From Pseudevernia furfuracea (lineage: Eukaryota > Ascomycota > Lecanoromycetes > Lecanorales > Parmeliaceae): a stretch of DNA of 64,000 nucleotides. The position numbers and the translations under genes were made by a program. The notes below the pieces were generated by a model. The model had not been told where the DNA came from, did not search any database, and saw only the letters and a program-made list of their open reading frames with translations. Shown here piece after piece: positions 10,799 through 22,164 of the stretch. Numbering within the stretch: position 1 is the stretch's first letter; each line of letters opens with the position of its first letter. Location of the stretch: NCBI GenBank assembly GCA_022315425.1, contig JAIUPT010000013.1, positions 1,240,001 to 1,304,000 of the forward strand. Direction: 5' to 3'.

Positions 10799-11606
10799 GA
10801 TTTTAGGTTTAATTACCTCGCTATGATCTCTTATTCGTTAATTTCTCGATAAACAGTTAGTGTAACATCTACAACGCGTACTCGATTTCATCAGAAAGTG
10901 CATCATTTCGAGAAGTGCATCACTTTAAAATTCGATAAATTCGAGAAACATCAAAATATTAACATTTCATCAAAATTGTATAACAACTCAGCATAGTCAT
11001 GTTGAAAGAGACTAGATTTTATAAATAGATTTTATAAATATCTTCAATAGTTACTTCATCGTTTTTTAACTATTATGAATCTTTCACGAATTAATATTCG
11101 AGTCTCTTCTTTTACTTCTTTTATCACTATAATAACTCTATTATCTCTTTTATTATCTTTCTCAGCTCTTTTAATTCTTTTATCTCTTTTCTCTCGCTAT
11201 GATTGTTATTGTCTTAAGAGCGTCGAGAGTCTCGAGAGATTAAGTATTAGAGATATTAATAAGTTCGAGATAGAGCGTGATGCAGTGATCTTCTTTTTAA
11301 CTAAACTTTTAACTCTTCTTTTCTCAAAAATCTCAGATTTTAGACGATATATAATTTTAAATTGCTGCTCGAATTGCTTATCTTCTTTTATCTATTGCTT
11401 TATAATTAGATTATTCTTTCGTTACTATATAACGTCGAGATTCATAATTTTTTTTTTTTTATAATGTTATTATTCACGTTTGATCTTATCTTCTTTTCTT
11501 TGCTTCGCCTTAAGAAGCTAATTATTCGTTTTTTAAAATAAGATGTTAAAGATCAAAGCAGAGTTGTATATCTTATCAAGTTTTTTTAAGAATTCGAGAT
11601 TCTAAT

Positions 11607-11798
11607 TGTAAGGACCGTACTGTGGTGATAACCGTAGTGTAGTATGTAACGAAGATAACAAGCTAAGGAGCAACTATGTACTGGGAGGGAAGCCATATAT
11701 GTATGGCTGAGTGAACCTGCCAAGACATTAGGCCCGATAGGGCTAGCGTAGGTGTCAAGGGTACGAGGTGTCAAGGGACGCAGGGTACGCTCGTAACA
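11607..11798. mobile_element. Solo LTR (192 bp) nested in the RIPped transposon
   Basis: Begins TGTAAGGACC and ends CTCGTAACA, so it has the TG...CA ends of retrotransposon LTRs. It is flanked on both sides by CTAAT (11602-11606 and 11799-11803), a 5-bp target duplication typical of LTR retroelements. Its GC content is ordinary, in contrast with the AT-rich DNA on both sides, which implies insertion after RIP of the host element. No internal retrotransposon sequence remains, so it is a solo LTR. Confidence 0.8.
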
Positions 11799-12649
11799 CT
11801 AATCTTCAGTCTTGATTTATTAAACTAGCTGATTCACTTGCTTTACATTTCTTGATATAAATATTATAAAAATCGAATCGTTATTAAAAGCTGTGACTGT
11901 TATATCTGAAAATAACGATTTCAAAGATTTTAATATCTTTAGTCTCACTCTATTAAGCACAATTTGTAACTTAATTAAAAATAAGTCACTCTTTTCTTAA
12001 GAATACTTGATATTCTTTTTCGTTATAATATTCTTTCTCGTTATTTGAATTAAGATAATAAAGTTTAATTTGTTTATTAAGTAATTCTTTTCGTTAATAA
12101 GATTAATATGCTTCTTTAAATGCTTATAATACGCTATTATTAAGAATTAAAAAAAGTTAACATCTAATAACTAAAGAATATAAATAAAATGAGAAGGGAG
12201 ATATAGAAGAATAATGTATTGTCGATATAGAAGATAATAACTTTGTTATTAATATAAAATGCATATTTATTAAATATTAGAAGTCGATATTTGCTCTTAA
12301 GAGTTCTTTAAATTTATAACTTAAAGTATTTAAAGAAATTAGTCAAAATTAGTCAAAATCATATATAAAAGAATAGTATCTAAGTATACTTCTCGAATTA
12401 CTTTAAGTCTAAAACATTGTTTGTTTAGTTATTCTCGCTCAAAGTAATATAAGAATTCTCGTTCTTTAAGACATTATATTACGTCTTTATTTGACGCTTT
12501 TCTTTAAAGATAATAAACAATTTTAAAAGTCTTTTATTCGCTAAGATACAATTAATCAAGAACACTTATTTTCGATTTTTATTCTAAGTTTTATATATTT
12601 AAAAGTTAGATTTATAATAAATAACTCTAAATCTTTTAATAGTCTTAAT

Positions 12650-13341
12650 TGCGAATTCTTTCTCGTTTATATTATATATATCTTTCTACTGAATATTATA
12701 CTTCTAAATAATCGATTTCACAAGCTAAAATCATCGCATTAGCTTTTCTAAATCATGAGTCTTAACACGATCTTTATTTAATAACTGAGAAAAGCGATTT
12801 CGCAGCTTCGAATAACGACTTAAAAAGCGTGAAACTCAGTTAGAACCTAGCTCACGATAATTTCTCTTGTTCATAAGAAGCTCAAAAGTCATAAACTTGA
12901 TTTAAGAGATTCTTAATGATTAGTCTCACTCCGCTATCTATAAGATCTATACTTTTAAAGTATTTTTTTTAAGTCACTTAATCGTTGCTCGCTTTTATAA
13001 ATCTCTTGACGAGACTGAGTCTTATTAATAATACGTCATTTGAGAATAATATAAATGAGATCATATTATTTTATAATTGATTTAATAAAAGACTTGCGCT
13101 TTTTCTTTATAAACTCGAAGCTCATATAATAGACTAAGAAGACTTGTTTATACTCGTTAATTGCGAGATCTAGACGTATCTCTTTAGATAGTTCTTCTGA
13201 ATTCTTTGATTTTGCTGAAGATATGCTTGAAGAAGAATTCTGACTACATGAAATCTTCGTTTTTAATTTCATTCTCTTCGGGCCCTCGATCACCAAATAG
13301 TGATCGAATAGTCTCATCAAGTAGTCATCGAATAGCCGCAA
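12650..13341 (-). pseudogene. Relic of a Fot1/pogo transposase (CENP-B HTH and start of DDE domain)
   Basis: On the minus strand an open stretch starts near 13341 and contains EIRLDLAINEYKQ, similar to the first psq-type helix of Fot1/pogo transposases. At 12752-12858 the translation reads LGSN-stop-VSRFLSRYSKLRNRF, the CENP-B/Tc5 HTH block in which the conserved Trp codon TGG has become TGA. At about 12650-12683 the frame reads DIYNINEKEF, corresponding to the family's NMDExGF block that holds the first catalytic Asp; Asp is now Asn and Gly is Glu, both G-to-A changes. The remainder of the DDE domain is too mutated for me to follow. The gene is dead. Confidence 0.75.
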
Positions 13342-13442
13342 AAGAGTGATCGAATGATATATATGAAGTTGTGAGGTGATTTGTGGGGTAGAGCCCTAAC
13401 CCTAAGTGGTGCACTTCCCGGAATGGTGCACTTCCTGGTGAA
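13262..13442. repeat. Subterminal repeats at the right end of the pogo-type element
   Basis: Several near-copies of AGTGATCGAATAG (about 13282, 13310-13330 region and 13347), then two CCCTAA units (13393-13404), then two near-copies of GGTGCACTTCCxGG (13408 and 13424). The set lies 120-300 bp inside the right TIR and may be transposase-binding or packaging of simple repeats. Confidence 0.6.
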
Positions 13443-13534
13443 ACCGAGTACTAGTACTCACTAAATATTCTATGTTCAAGCTAGTAAATAGTACTCCCGA
13501 GGGTACGGAAACCAAGCAAGCGAAGACAAGCGAA

Positions 13535-13563
13535 GAGAGTGTGCAGGGGGTGCTAAATGTCTC
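13535..13563 (-). repeat. Right terminal inverted repeat of the pogo-type element
   Basis: Reverse complement of 10615-10643 with one mismatch; followed by TA at 13564-13565. Confidence 0.85.
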
Positions 13564-14444
13564 TAATGTCTGGATTTTACGTTCTACAATCTGTGAATTC
13601 CTCTTTTCACTTATTTCTAACAAGTATAGGCCCACGAATTAAATTCGTGAAACTTGTTCTTGAATTCCGGGGGTTGATTTCGGGCGGCGCATCCCCGAGA
13701 AGATTTGCTTCGAGGTCAAGCGGCTAAGCAGCGATATTAGAATCCTACTTTACTTTATCAATAATAAACCGAATTTGATAATTTTTACACCATTGAAATG
13801 CGCAAATCCAGCTCTATGATTTGCGAGTTTATGAAAAAATCATATGCAGAGGGCATAGAATGATTGAAGTTGCAAAAAAGAGTCACCAAATTTTTTGATG
13901 AGGGCGCTCGGGACGTCTAGCGGGCTGACAAAGCGAGTCTAGCCAAAGAGCGTAACTTATCCGATTTTTTGATTGGCTGCACATACAAAAGTAAGGTTTT
14001 TTTTTAGCTCAGCCCTACCTTATGATATTATATATACTGATTACTGTTGTGAAACGACGAATTATGAAGTCATCGAATTTGACGGTGTTGCAGTACTAGG
14101 TGACAACGAGTACTGTGAGTAGCCATTCGCAAGCGCTTTTAGCTTGTTGTTTTTCTCGTTCCTCGGTCAACAATATGGCCGGCTTGATAGATAGATTAGA
14201 TAGGGCTGTTGACCGAATACATGTACGTCAACGTTTGAACCGATGGGAAAAATGATTCATCCGATTCGAAGTGTGATTGTGAGTCTGCGTGATAGCTATT
14301 ACAATCCCGTGGGTACATGCTCTCGTGCTCATATGTATCTCCCTCCACCCGGCCCCACCTCCGCGCCTACAACTTCCACGGCCAAAAAAGCACTTCCCAA
14401 AAAGTTGCTCCATCACAGCCCGCCTTTCTTCCCCCACACCTTCT
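13564..14444. other. Intergenic, right flank of the transposon
   Basis: No gene recognised. GC content returns toward normal by about 13.65 kb. A short inverted repeat CACGAATTAAATTCGTG occurs at about 13633. Confidence 0.6.
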
Positions 14445-15872
14445 TCAGGTCCCCGCCACCGCTCCGCAGTTCCCATCGATGGCTATGTATTTGACCGGAG
14501 CACTACCGCAGCCGTAGATGCTTATGTCGCCGCCAATGGGATCACAAGTGCCGGAAGGCTGATCAATCAAGCACGTGCTGTCGGCCACGGTGAACAAAGC
14601 GCCCCCGCAGTTCGAATTCTGTTGACAGGCCACGCAGCAGTCGTAGGCGCTCTCGGTGTTCAGCACCACGGTATTATCCAAGGTGTAGGCGTCGCAGAGG
14701 TTGCCGCCGTCGTCGGGATCATTGCTGAGCAAATTGTCGTCAGCACAAGCCGCGTAGAATGTGGCGCTCGGCGCGAGGACTGTGTCTGTTACGGTCGTGA
14801 CGGAAGCCGTGGTGGTGGTAGTGGTGTCGACTGTCGAAGTTACATAGATTGTTGACGAGACGGTCAGTGTGGTAGAGGCTGGTGTAGAGCACTTGGTGGA
14901 AACCAGCGTGGAGGTGATGGTGGAGACTTTCGTGATGGTGGAGGTAGGCCCTTGGACGGTGGCTGTGGGTGCGGTGGTCACTTTGGTGGAAGTCGAGATT
15001 ATGTCCACTAGAACTCCGCATGTGACGCTCTGGGCGAAGCTCGCGGGGGGGCTTTTGTTTTTCCGTTTGAGGTTAGGACGACGGGCAGCGAGAATGTCGG
15101 CCCGGAATGGAGTTACAGCAGCGCGCTTCCTTAAATAGGGGGCATCGGAGGCTTTTCCAGAGTCAGTGTTACTCTACCAGGATGGAAAGTGGATGGGAAG
15201 CCGTGTCTCAAGGACCTAAATGCTTATACGGCATGTCTCACGGCTCCAAAGCTGCACAAAGAAGAGTAACGAGCTCAGAAAATAAGAATTACCTGGGATG
15301 AAACCTGGAGAGGTTGGGATTGTGGTTGTTGGAGTGACGGTAGTTGTGTCTGTCTCTGTAGTGGTGGGAGTCGCAGTAATGACACTAGTAGTGGAAATGG
15401 TATCTACGATCGTACTCTGTCAAAATCGCATGATTAGTCTCTCTCCCTTTTCACAAAAAGTCGAGTATGAGATAAGGGATCGAAACGGCTTCGATATGTA
15501 TGATGAGACTTTTTCTTCTTCTTCTTCTTTCGCAGTAAGGGGGGATAAGCTCAGGTAGGTACGCACTGTGCTCGTAAAGGTACTCAATTGGGTATTTGAC
15601 AGCGTCTTTGTCGAGGTCGCGAATTGGGTAGTCGTGGATGTTATTGTCGTAGGGGCTGGCTGAAGAGTGACATAGGGAGTGCTCGTTGACGTTGCGGTAG
15701 CGCATTGATCAACAGTTAGATAATACGTTGTTGACCCGATGGTACTTTTGGAGACAGTCCCAAAGTAAGTGGAGCAGATGGTGACTATATCGGTGGTTCC
15801 AACAGAACATGATGCGTGGGGCAGCAAGAAAGCCAAGGCAATAGAAAGCTGTGGCAGATTTGAAAGCTTCAT
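14445..15872 (-). CDS. Secreted Ser/Thr-rich protein with C-terminal cysteine-rich (PAN/apple-like) domain
   Basis: Exon 15567-15872 encodes a signal peptide (MKLSNLPQLSIALAFLLPHA) and a region with two cysteines, rich in Thr and Ser. A GTGCGT donor at 15566 and acceptor at 15417 join in phase to exon 15293-15416, which is almost pure Thr/Ser/Val (probable O-mannosylated stalk). The C-terminal block (14445 to about 15030) continues the Thr/Ser stalk and ends in a Cys-rich domain with YDCCVACQQNSNCGGALF, typical of fungal apple/PAN-like modules used for carbohydrate or protein binding outside the cell. I could not find a splice pair that joins the exon ending at 15293 to this last block in frame: the obvious CAGGTAATT donor leaves one base over. 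Either the model misses an exon, there is an indel, or these are two adjacent genes; a TATTTAAGG box lies between them. Confidence 0.55.
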
Positions 15873-18185
15873 GGCTGCGGCAGAGTTGGAAAGAGATGCT
15901 GCTTGTGAAAAAAGGGATTGTGTAGAAAGACAGGGAGCTTTGCAACCTCCGCTTTATACCAGATGAACAGGCTGTGAGTTTTCACGCTCGAGCCTCTTTT
16001 CAAAGTGCACGCTAAGCTGGCCTGCCATGATAACGTGGCAACTGGACAGGGCGGTAGGAAAGTTTGTGATGCTAATAAGAAGTGCTCTTTTAAGAAGTGA
16101 TACTTAGGTAATGAAAAGAACAGAAAGGGTTCTTTGAGATGGCCAATGCATGCAAACCTTGCCTGGGCAAAAGGTCCGAGCTCTTCTCCTGTTCCCAATG
16201 CATGTTGGGTTGGCGTAGATGATGATGGCCGAGTACTGGTAGTAGTAGTAGTGCCGTTCGTTCTTGCTCTCTCCAGTCTCCATGGAAGCGATGCATGTTG
16301 TAGGTATCACTAATATTATTGTATGTACCTATGCGAGAAGTCCTGGACAGGGTCGTTAGTGTTACTAGTGAGTCCAGCTCGAAAAGATTCAGTTGGTGGC
16401 GCTCGTCTGGATTCTGAAAGGCAGACATGCATTTAAGTAAGGTAAGACAGGTAAGACAGATGAATTCTCCGGATTTAGCGCCATCTTCTAATTAGTAAGC
16501 ATCTAAACCTAATCCCATCAGGGAAACGATGATTTAGGTTAGGCAAAGAAGAGGGGAATTAATTGAATACCCGGATAGAGTATACGAGTAGAGTAAAGTT
16601 GGCGTCCAGCTAGTGTCGATCTCCCCACTTATTATGGGTACTGTGGGGAAACAGTTGTAACCTCCAACGCTAAATCTCTCGCTCGGGACTTTTTATATTT
16701 TTATATGCAGATCAAGATGAATATAATGCCTCGGTAGGGGTAATTGTAAGATACTTTGACAGCCCCTATTGACTATTGACATATCTGCTTTTACACTTTC
16801 TCATCCTAAATCCAAGTAGGTCTAATTCTCCCTCGCACGGTCGTACCCCGCCCTGAGGGAACAAGCTCACAAGTCACAACTCAGAGAAGGGACGGGTTTG
16901 CTAACCGTTACGACTAAACCAAAAGGTGATCACTGAAGATAAGTTTCTAAATGAACTTATACATCAGTTGTAGACTTGCTAGCGTACGACCGCTCGCCCA
17001 TTAACTCGCCACTCTTTTCCATCCGATATCTTGCCGCGTATTGCAAGAATCAGGTAAATCAAGTTTGATCCTAGTCACACATCTGACATTATAGCCTGGG
17101 AGATGAGAACCCATTTCCCTTCCCTTCCTTCTCACATAACTCCCAGAGAACACACCAAAAATGCACCGGCGTTTGTACCTCCACCATGCCAACCGCTACT
17201 TGCTAGGCCAGTGTATCCTTCAAGCGGTGGCCATGCCCTGACCATCTTCACTCACGAGTCAACAGGCCAGAAAGGCGTCTCCAAGGGACCTGCTTTCATT
17301 GTGTAGCGAGCGAATGTAATTTCCTCCTTCAATCATTTCCAGCTCGAAACGGTATTTCCCTTTGTTAAATAATTTTCACCACCTTTCACTTCCAACCGAG
17401 CTTATACCAACGGCTTTTCTGGAGGCCAAGTTCGCTCGCCCTGGCATCTATAGTTACATAGGTGATAGGCCTCTTGTCTTAGAATGGTTAACTTTCTGCA
17501 GCCCCTTCTACTTGTCACCTAAATGCCTTAAGGAAGCTTTTGGTTGCCCCCATGAATGACGGCGATCATAGCGGCAGCAGCGTCGCAGGCTCTCAGGCAA
17601 GGTCGACTTCTGCGAACGGTGACCAGAAAGGTGGGTCCAAAGAGAATAGCATGAACAGCTAGGCCAATGACAACAAGGTTGACAAGGCTTCTAAGCCGAC
17701 CAGGAAGGCCGGGCTAAAACTGAAGTAGTAGTAGTAGTAGTAATAGTAAAGAAATCAAGAGCTGTCGCACGGGCTGGCGGAGGAGAAGCGCACACAAGCC
17801 TCAGCGATAGCAGAGTGATGGAGTTGCCAATGACACTGCTTTGGGACTAGGTAAGGCTTTGCGCTCGCTCCCGTGCCACCCAACCCAAAAGGGAGAAAGC
17901 TTACGTATACTAAACGATCATGAGAATCGAAAAAGCAAATTTATTCACTATACTCTACATCTGCTAGATAGCGCCTCTCTGTACGAATCTTAGATTGATC
18001 CCTCATGTACCATACTGTCTCAGCCACTAAATCTGAGGTTTTGTCGCTTTGGACCCAGTTGTGATTGCCTGTTGGATGATAAGCTGCACCGCTTCGCATT
18101 AAAGTAAATAAAATGTCATGAAAGTGGGCGAGTAGACTAGCTGCTTGAATTGTTTAACACGGCGAAAACATATACTTCTCTCGCG
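15873..18185. other. Intergenic, 2.3 kb
   Basis: No gene with recognisable homology. Holds (TAG)n tracts at about 16238-16250 and 17726-17745. A short frame from an ATG at 17551 (MNDGDHSGSSVAGSQARSTS) runs only to a stop after about 36 codons and then reopens with basic residues; it may be the remains of a small disordered protein, but I cannot support a gene. Confidence 0.4.
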
Positions 18186-20054
18186 TTAGCGCTGCTGCCC
18201 GCCAGCTCGCTTATTCCTTGGCTTCTTAAATGCTGGCTCGGTTTCCTGGGTGAACGATGTAGTCGGCGTGACTTCCTGCGAGCCTAGAAAGCTTGACTGG
18301 CTGTCTTCTTCGCCCAACATAGATTCGGCGTTTGATTGCTGCGAACTCTGAGGTGTAGATTGTGAGAACGAAGCAGATTGAGAAAGGTCAAAACTGATAC
18401 CGGCTGGCAAGTCATCGATGGCCGAGCAGATCCTTTTATGAAGTTTCGGCATATAAGTATCGTACACGTTCTTGGTGAATTTGTAAGCTGTCCACTTTTC
18501 TTCACCATCGGTGAAATCGAATTTACGAATAGGGTGACGATAGAAGGTAGTCTTGTCCCCTTCAATCACCGGGTAATGGCCATAGATTCTCACAGCGGTA
18601 TGATCATGCGAGACGGAAAAGGCGAGGATCTCTCGGTCCAGCTCTTTCTCGCGCTTCACCGACCGAAAAAGCTCGACAAGAGCTCTAACGGCGACGGTCA
18701 TGTTATGAGCATTCTGGCGATCGGCAATGTCGAGAGCGGCAGTGCCGCACTTCACCTCGCAGGTGAGGAAGGGGAAGTACATTCGCGTTGTAGCCATGAA
18801 ACATGTAATGACCTTGGAGCCAGGCTCACCCACAAACAGTTTCAGCTTATTCAGTTGTTCCTGGGTGAATGCGGATCGCCCGAATCCCACCGAAAAGTCG
18901 GGTTGTGGAAGAGTTGTATTTAAAGGGAAAGAGAATACGCTGTTCCAGCCTTCATTAGTTGTTTCGTAGAGATGATTGAGGTGGGTGGCGCCGTAGGTCG
19001 CCAATGTCTGGGCGGAAGGAACAATCAGCAAACCGATATCTCGAATGACCATGGTCTCATTCCTGTCTTGTATTTTCCGGCAAGTTTTCTTGAATAGGTC
19101 ATCGCGAAATAATGAGTCCTGAGGAACCATCTGTTCTGTTTCCAGCAATGTCCGGCAAAGATCTCTGGCATTCTTTGGAACATCATCATCATCATCATCG
19201 AATTCTCGCATGTAGCTGCCTTCGTCTTCAAGCTCAATTGCATAGTCCGGACTCCTGTAATGAGCGCTTTTGACTTCTCGTGGCAGCTGATCGCTAGGTG
19301 TCTGAAGGCTCGACTGCGATTTCTTGCGGCTCAGGGAAGATGAGGACTTCTTCCTTGCAAAGAGATGATGTAGATGAGTGGAAGGGTGCATTGCTCGAAA
19401 CGGTTCTCTGGTGTAATGCTCCCGTAACCAATCTCTTTGTCCCAGCTCTTTTGGTGACTTGCCCCTCTCATAATATTCTCTGACCTGGCTGTCTTGTTCG
19501 AAGTACTCTTTTCGCCACTTTCCAGTCTGAACCCAATGCTGGAGCGGGTCAATGCTGACCTCGCTGATGTCACACGTCGGCGAGGTTCGCAGTCGCTTTG
19601 AAGGAGCTTGCTCCTGAGTTCGAAAAAAAGAAGGATGTTCAGCTTGTTCTTCTTGTCCTCGTTTCCGTTTTCGAGAGGATGTGGATGGTTTATGGACGGT
19701 TTGCGGGCGCTGTGATGCCTCAAACAGGTCAGCGCTACGACATGGTAAGAGAAGCAGTAAGGGCAAGTACTTTTCTGCCCTCGGGGATGTTGTTTGCTGG
19801 AGGGGAAAGAGATGCCTGCACTTCCTGGATATAATTGCTCTTGGATAAAGACTGCTTGTGAGACTGTCGCATTGCTTGTAGACGTAGGCTTTTGCGAGGG
19901 GCTTGTTGTTTTTTGATGCCTTGAGGCTGCTTCTCTACAAATGATCAGCTCAGACACCCAAAATATGAAACTCGAATACTTCACCTTGAACCTTTGGTTC
20001 TGAGGGTTGCCGCTGACTTTTCTTGCTATTTGACTTTGCTTGACCGTGGGCCAT
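18186..20054 (-). CDS. DUF7924-type protein (possible PD-(D/E)XK-like fold)
   Basis: Three exons: 19985-20054, 19771-19934 and 18186-19709. The 61-bp second intron (19710-19770) has a CTGAC branch site and CACAG acceptor, and the frame closes exactly; about 585 residues. The N-terminus is disordered and basic (RKRKRGQEEQ, a likely nuclear localisation signal). The conserved block runs from about residue 300 to 480: LNTTLPQPDFSVGFGRSAF, then YFPFLTCEVKCG, then ADRQNAHNMTVAVRALVELF. The E-V-K in a beta-strand context followed by a helix with conserved Gln/Asn looks like the core of the PD-(D/E)XK nuclease superfamily, which is my inference. An acidic Asp run (about residue 255) comes from a CAT/ATC repeat. 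The family is expanded in filamentous fungi and of unknown function. Confidence 0.8.
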
Positions 20055-20321
20055 GTCGATTGGAATGAGATAAAAGACCTTTATGTAGTCGCTGATCTGA
20101 AACAGCAACAAGATAGTTGCAGGAAGGTTCGATAGAAGATGGTGTGGTCGATGGCGCGAAAACTCTTGGCGAGATGCATGGCGCTGAATTAGCGCCCACT
20201 GGACCCAGCATAAGCGTCACCGAGGTTTTTTTGACCCCTGCCTGCCGAGCTGAGCCCCGGATTAGTCGTACGCATTTATTCCATAGCTTTTTAGCCTACT
20301 TCAATCACATTTCATGACAAG
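20055..20321. promoter_or_regulatory. Bidirectional promoter interval
   Basis: A 267-bp gap separates the divergent DUF7924 gene and the membrane-protein gene, so both promoters must lie here. No clear TATA box. Confidence 0.4.
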
Positions 20322-22164
20322 ATGTCGACGACTATACAGAACGCGACGCCTAGGAACCTTACTCTGCTACAAAGTCAAATCGCCCCAAGCTGGGTGCCAG
20401 ATGCAGACATTCGAGGAACTTGGAGTTTGCTGTACAGCTGTGTCTTTACGCTTGCATTATGTGTTTGGACGGCCATACATCTGAATGTTCCCGCTCCAGG
20501 AGAGAGCAGCATTCGCCAAACCTATCCGCGACAAAAGCAAGACAGACTGGCTAGGAAAGGGACTTGTCATTCTGCAAGTATTGTGGATGATGCTCCAATG
20601 TATCTCTCGCAAAGCCGCTGGATACCCCTTGTCGCCTCTGGAAGTCCATACCCTCGTTCACGCGGGTTGCGCACTCCTCGTGTATTGTCTGTGGTTCAAA
20701 AAGCCTCTCGATATCAAAGAGCCGACAGTGATCAAGTATGAAGAGTTCGAAAACCTGTTGGCGTTAATGCTTGTGCGGAGTCCTGAGTTTGGATGGGTGC
20801 AGTATGGAAACATTACTATTCCAGAAGGTTTTATGCGCGCGAGGCAAGACCCCAGAGTCCACCATCGTTGGCCCGATAAACATTCTTCCGAAGCTTCGTA
20901 TCTAGTATTTAAAAACACCAAACCTAATGCAAAAGCCGAAGTATTGGGAGACTTCACGGAGACCGAAAAAGATAAGGTATCAGACTGTACTAGCGCAGTT
21001 CACTCTTCGACACACATTGAGCGTCGACCAAAGAGCTCAAAACAAGAATCATCTCAAGTAATTAATCAGATGTCTGGCCAACCTCAGCCGAATTTCGACC
21101 TTGAAGCGCCATTGGAGGAGCAGTCAACGCTAACCTGGCGGCCACCAGATGGTATTGACACAATTTGCACTTTGACAACAGGCGACATCCTTGTCGCAAC
21201 GGAGGGTGGCATTGCCGGAGGTATAGGGCCCCAAGGGTTCCCATTAAAACAAATCAATAAGCCGGGAAGATCAGTCTCGCGACTCAAAGCTTTACGGTGG
21301 AAGAGCAAAAGGGCCAAGCCTGCGAAACCAATTCAGTTGGTTGAGGATGATTTACGTAAAATATTGCCTTTACACAATACGTGGCACCATCACAACAAGT
21401 CGATTTGCAAGCTCTCTATGTCGCTCTCCGCCAAGGACGTCTTGCGATGGAGTCGTGCGGCAGCTATGCTAACCAAATCGACACCTTTGGTTGAAGCCTT
21501 GCCTGGTCACGACTGGTATCACTGTATAAACGCAGATGCAGCCCTGTATAAAAATGATCGGAATTATCTTACATTTCGATCGCCGAATCTCTCTTCAGAA
21601 GCTTGGTACAGCCTCTTCGAATCTGGATCTCCTGACTCTGAAACCTGGGACGGGCTTGCGGCCGCCCTGCTATACTGCGTTCTGTTTCTCCTTTGCATAT
21701 CGTACGGTGCCGTCCACCTCACTCTTTGGAATTACGAATTTGCTACACCTATGGAGATGTTACTCTGGAGGATCTCCGGCATCACCATCCTTGCTGTCCC
21801 CTCGTTGCTGTTCGCCACTTTCATCGCTCTTGTCCTCGCGTATGCTGTACGTGAGTGTTGGAAACAGAGGTCGAAAAAAAAGCGGTCCGATTCCCACACG
21901 AGAAGTTCAACCTCGCTCGGGAAAAAGCGACTGAACACCTTTCTGGCGTCCGTTTGCGACTGGTCACAGATGATTCTTGGCGGCTTGTTCTTCTATATTT
22001 GTGCTTTCCTGGTGATTATCTTGGTCATTGCGATCATAGCCGGCGCTTTGCTTTTCGCTTTTGCACGGGTTTTCATTGTCGTCGAGTCGTTCATAAGTCT
22101 GCGTCACGTACCTCTTGGTGTTTATGTTTATGTCGGGTGGGCAAAGTATATACCCCATTTGTGA
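20322..22164 (+). pseudogene. Fungal multi-pass membrane protein gene with internal deletion and frameshift
   Basis: From ATG 20322 the frame reads GTWSLLYSCVFTLALCVWTAIHLNVPAP, the first conserved transmembrane block of a large fungal membrane-protein family. From about 20545 a different frame reads IRDKSKTDWLGKGLVILQ, ISRKAAGYPLSPLEVHTLVH and WFKKPLDI, which in intact members follows about 130 or more residues later. The family's middle part (including the usual LRKxKW..IA.FAPE block) is missing and the two frames are offset by one base. No GT-AG pair lies between them, so splicing cannot repair it. The C-terminus, with three further hydrophobic segments and the ending VYVGWAKYIPHL, looks complete. 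Function of the family is unknown. Most likely a decayed paralogue; a sequencing error could explain the frameshift but not the deletion. Confidence 0.75.

Larger units (their letters stand above)
10615..13563. mobile_element. RIP-decayed Fot1/pogo-type DNA transposon (2949 bp including nested LTR)
   Basis: The termini are inverted repeats of 29 bp (10615-10643 and 13535-13563) reading GAGACATTTAGCACCCC at the outer end, with one mismatch, and both are followed inward by a second shared block GGTTTCCG. Both ends abut TA (10613-10614, 13564-13565), the target duplication of Tc1/mariner/pogo elements. The interior is extremely AT-rich, as expected after RIP. On the minus strand there is a recognisable CENP-B-type helix-turn-helix and the first catalytic motif of a pogo DDE transposase, both broken by TGG-to-TGA and Asp-to-Asn changes. 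A solo LTR (11607-11798) is nested inside; without it the element is about 2.75 kb. Confidence 0.85.

Noticed and set aside
11075..11464. 129-codon open frame in the AT-rich element, rich in Leu, Ser, Ile and Phe
   Set aside because: Composition is what AT-saturated DNA produces; no conserved motif, and it lies in the RIPped transposon.
13393..13404. Telomere or chromosome-end signal from CCCTAACCCTAA
   Set aside because: Only two units, inside a transposon end, with normal genes on both sides.
14243..14855. Plus-strand open frames opposite the Thr/Ser-rich gene
   Set aside because: They are antisense images of repetitive Thr/Ser codons; the minus strand has signal peptide, Cys pattern and splice sites.
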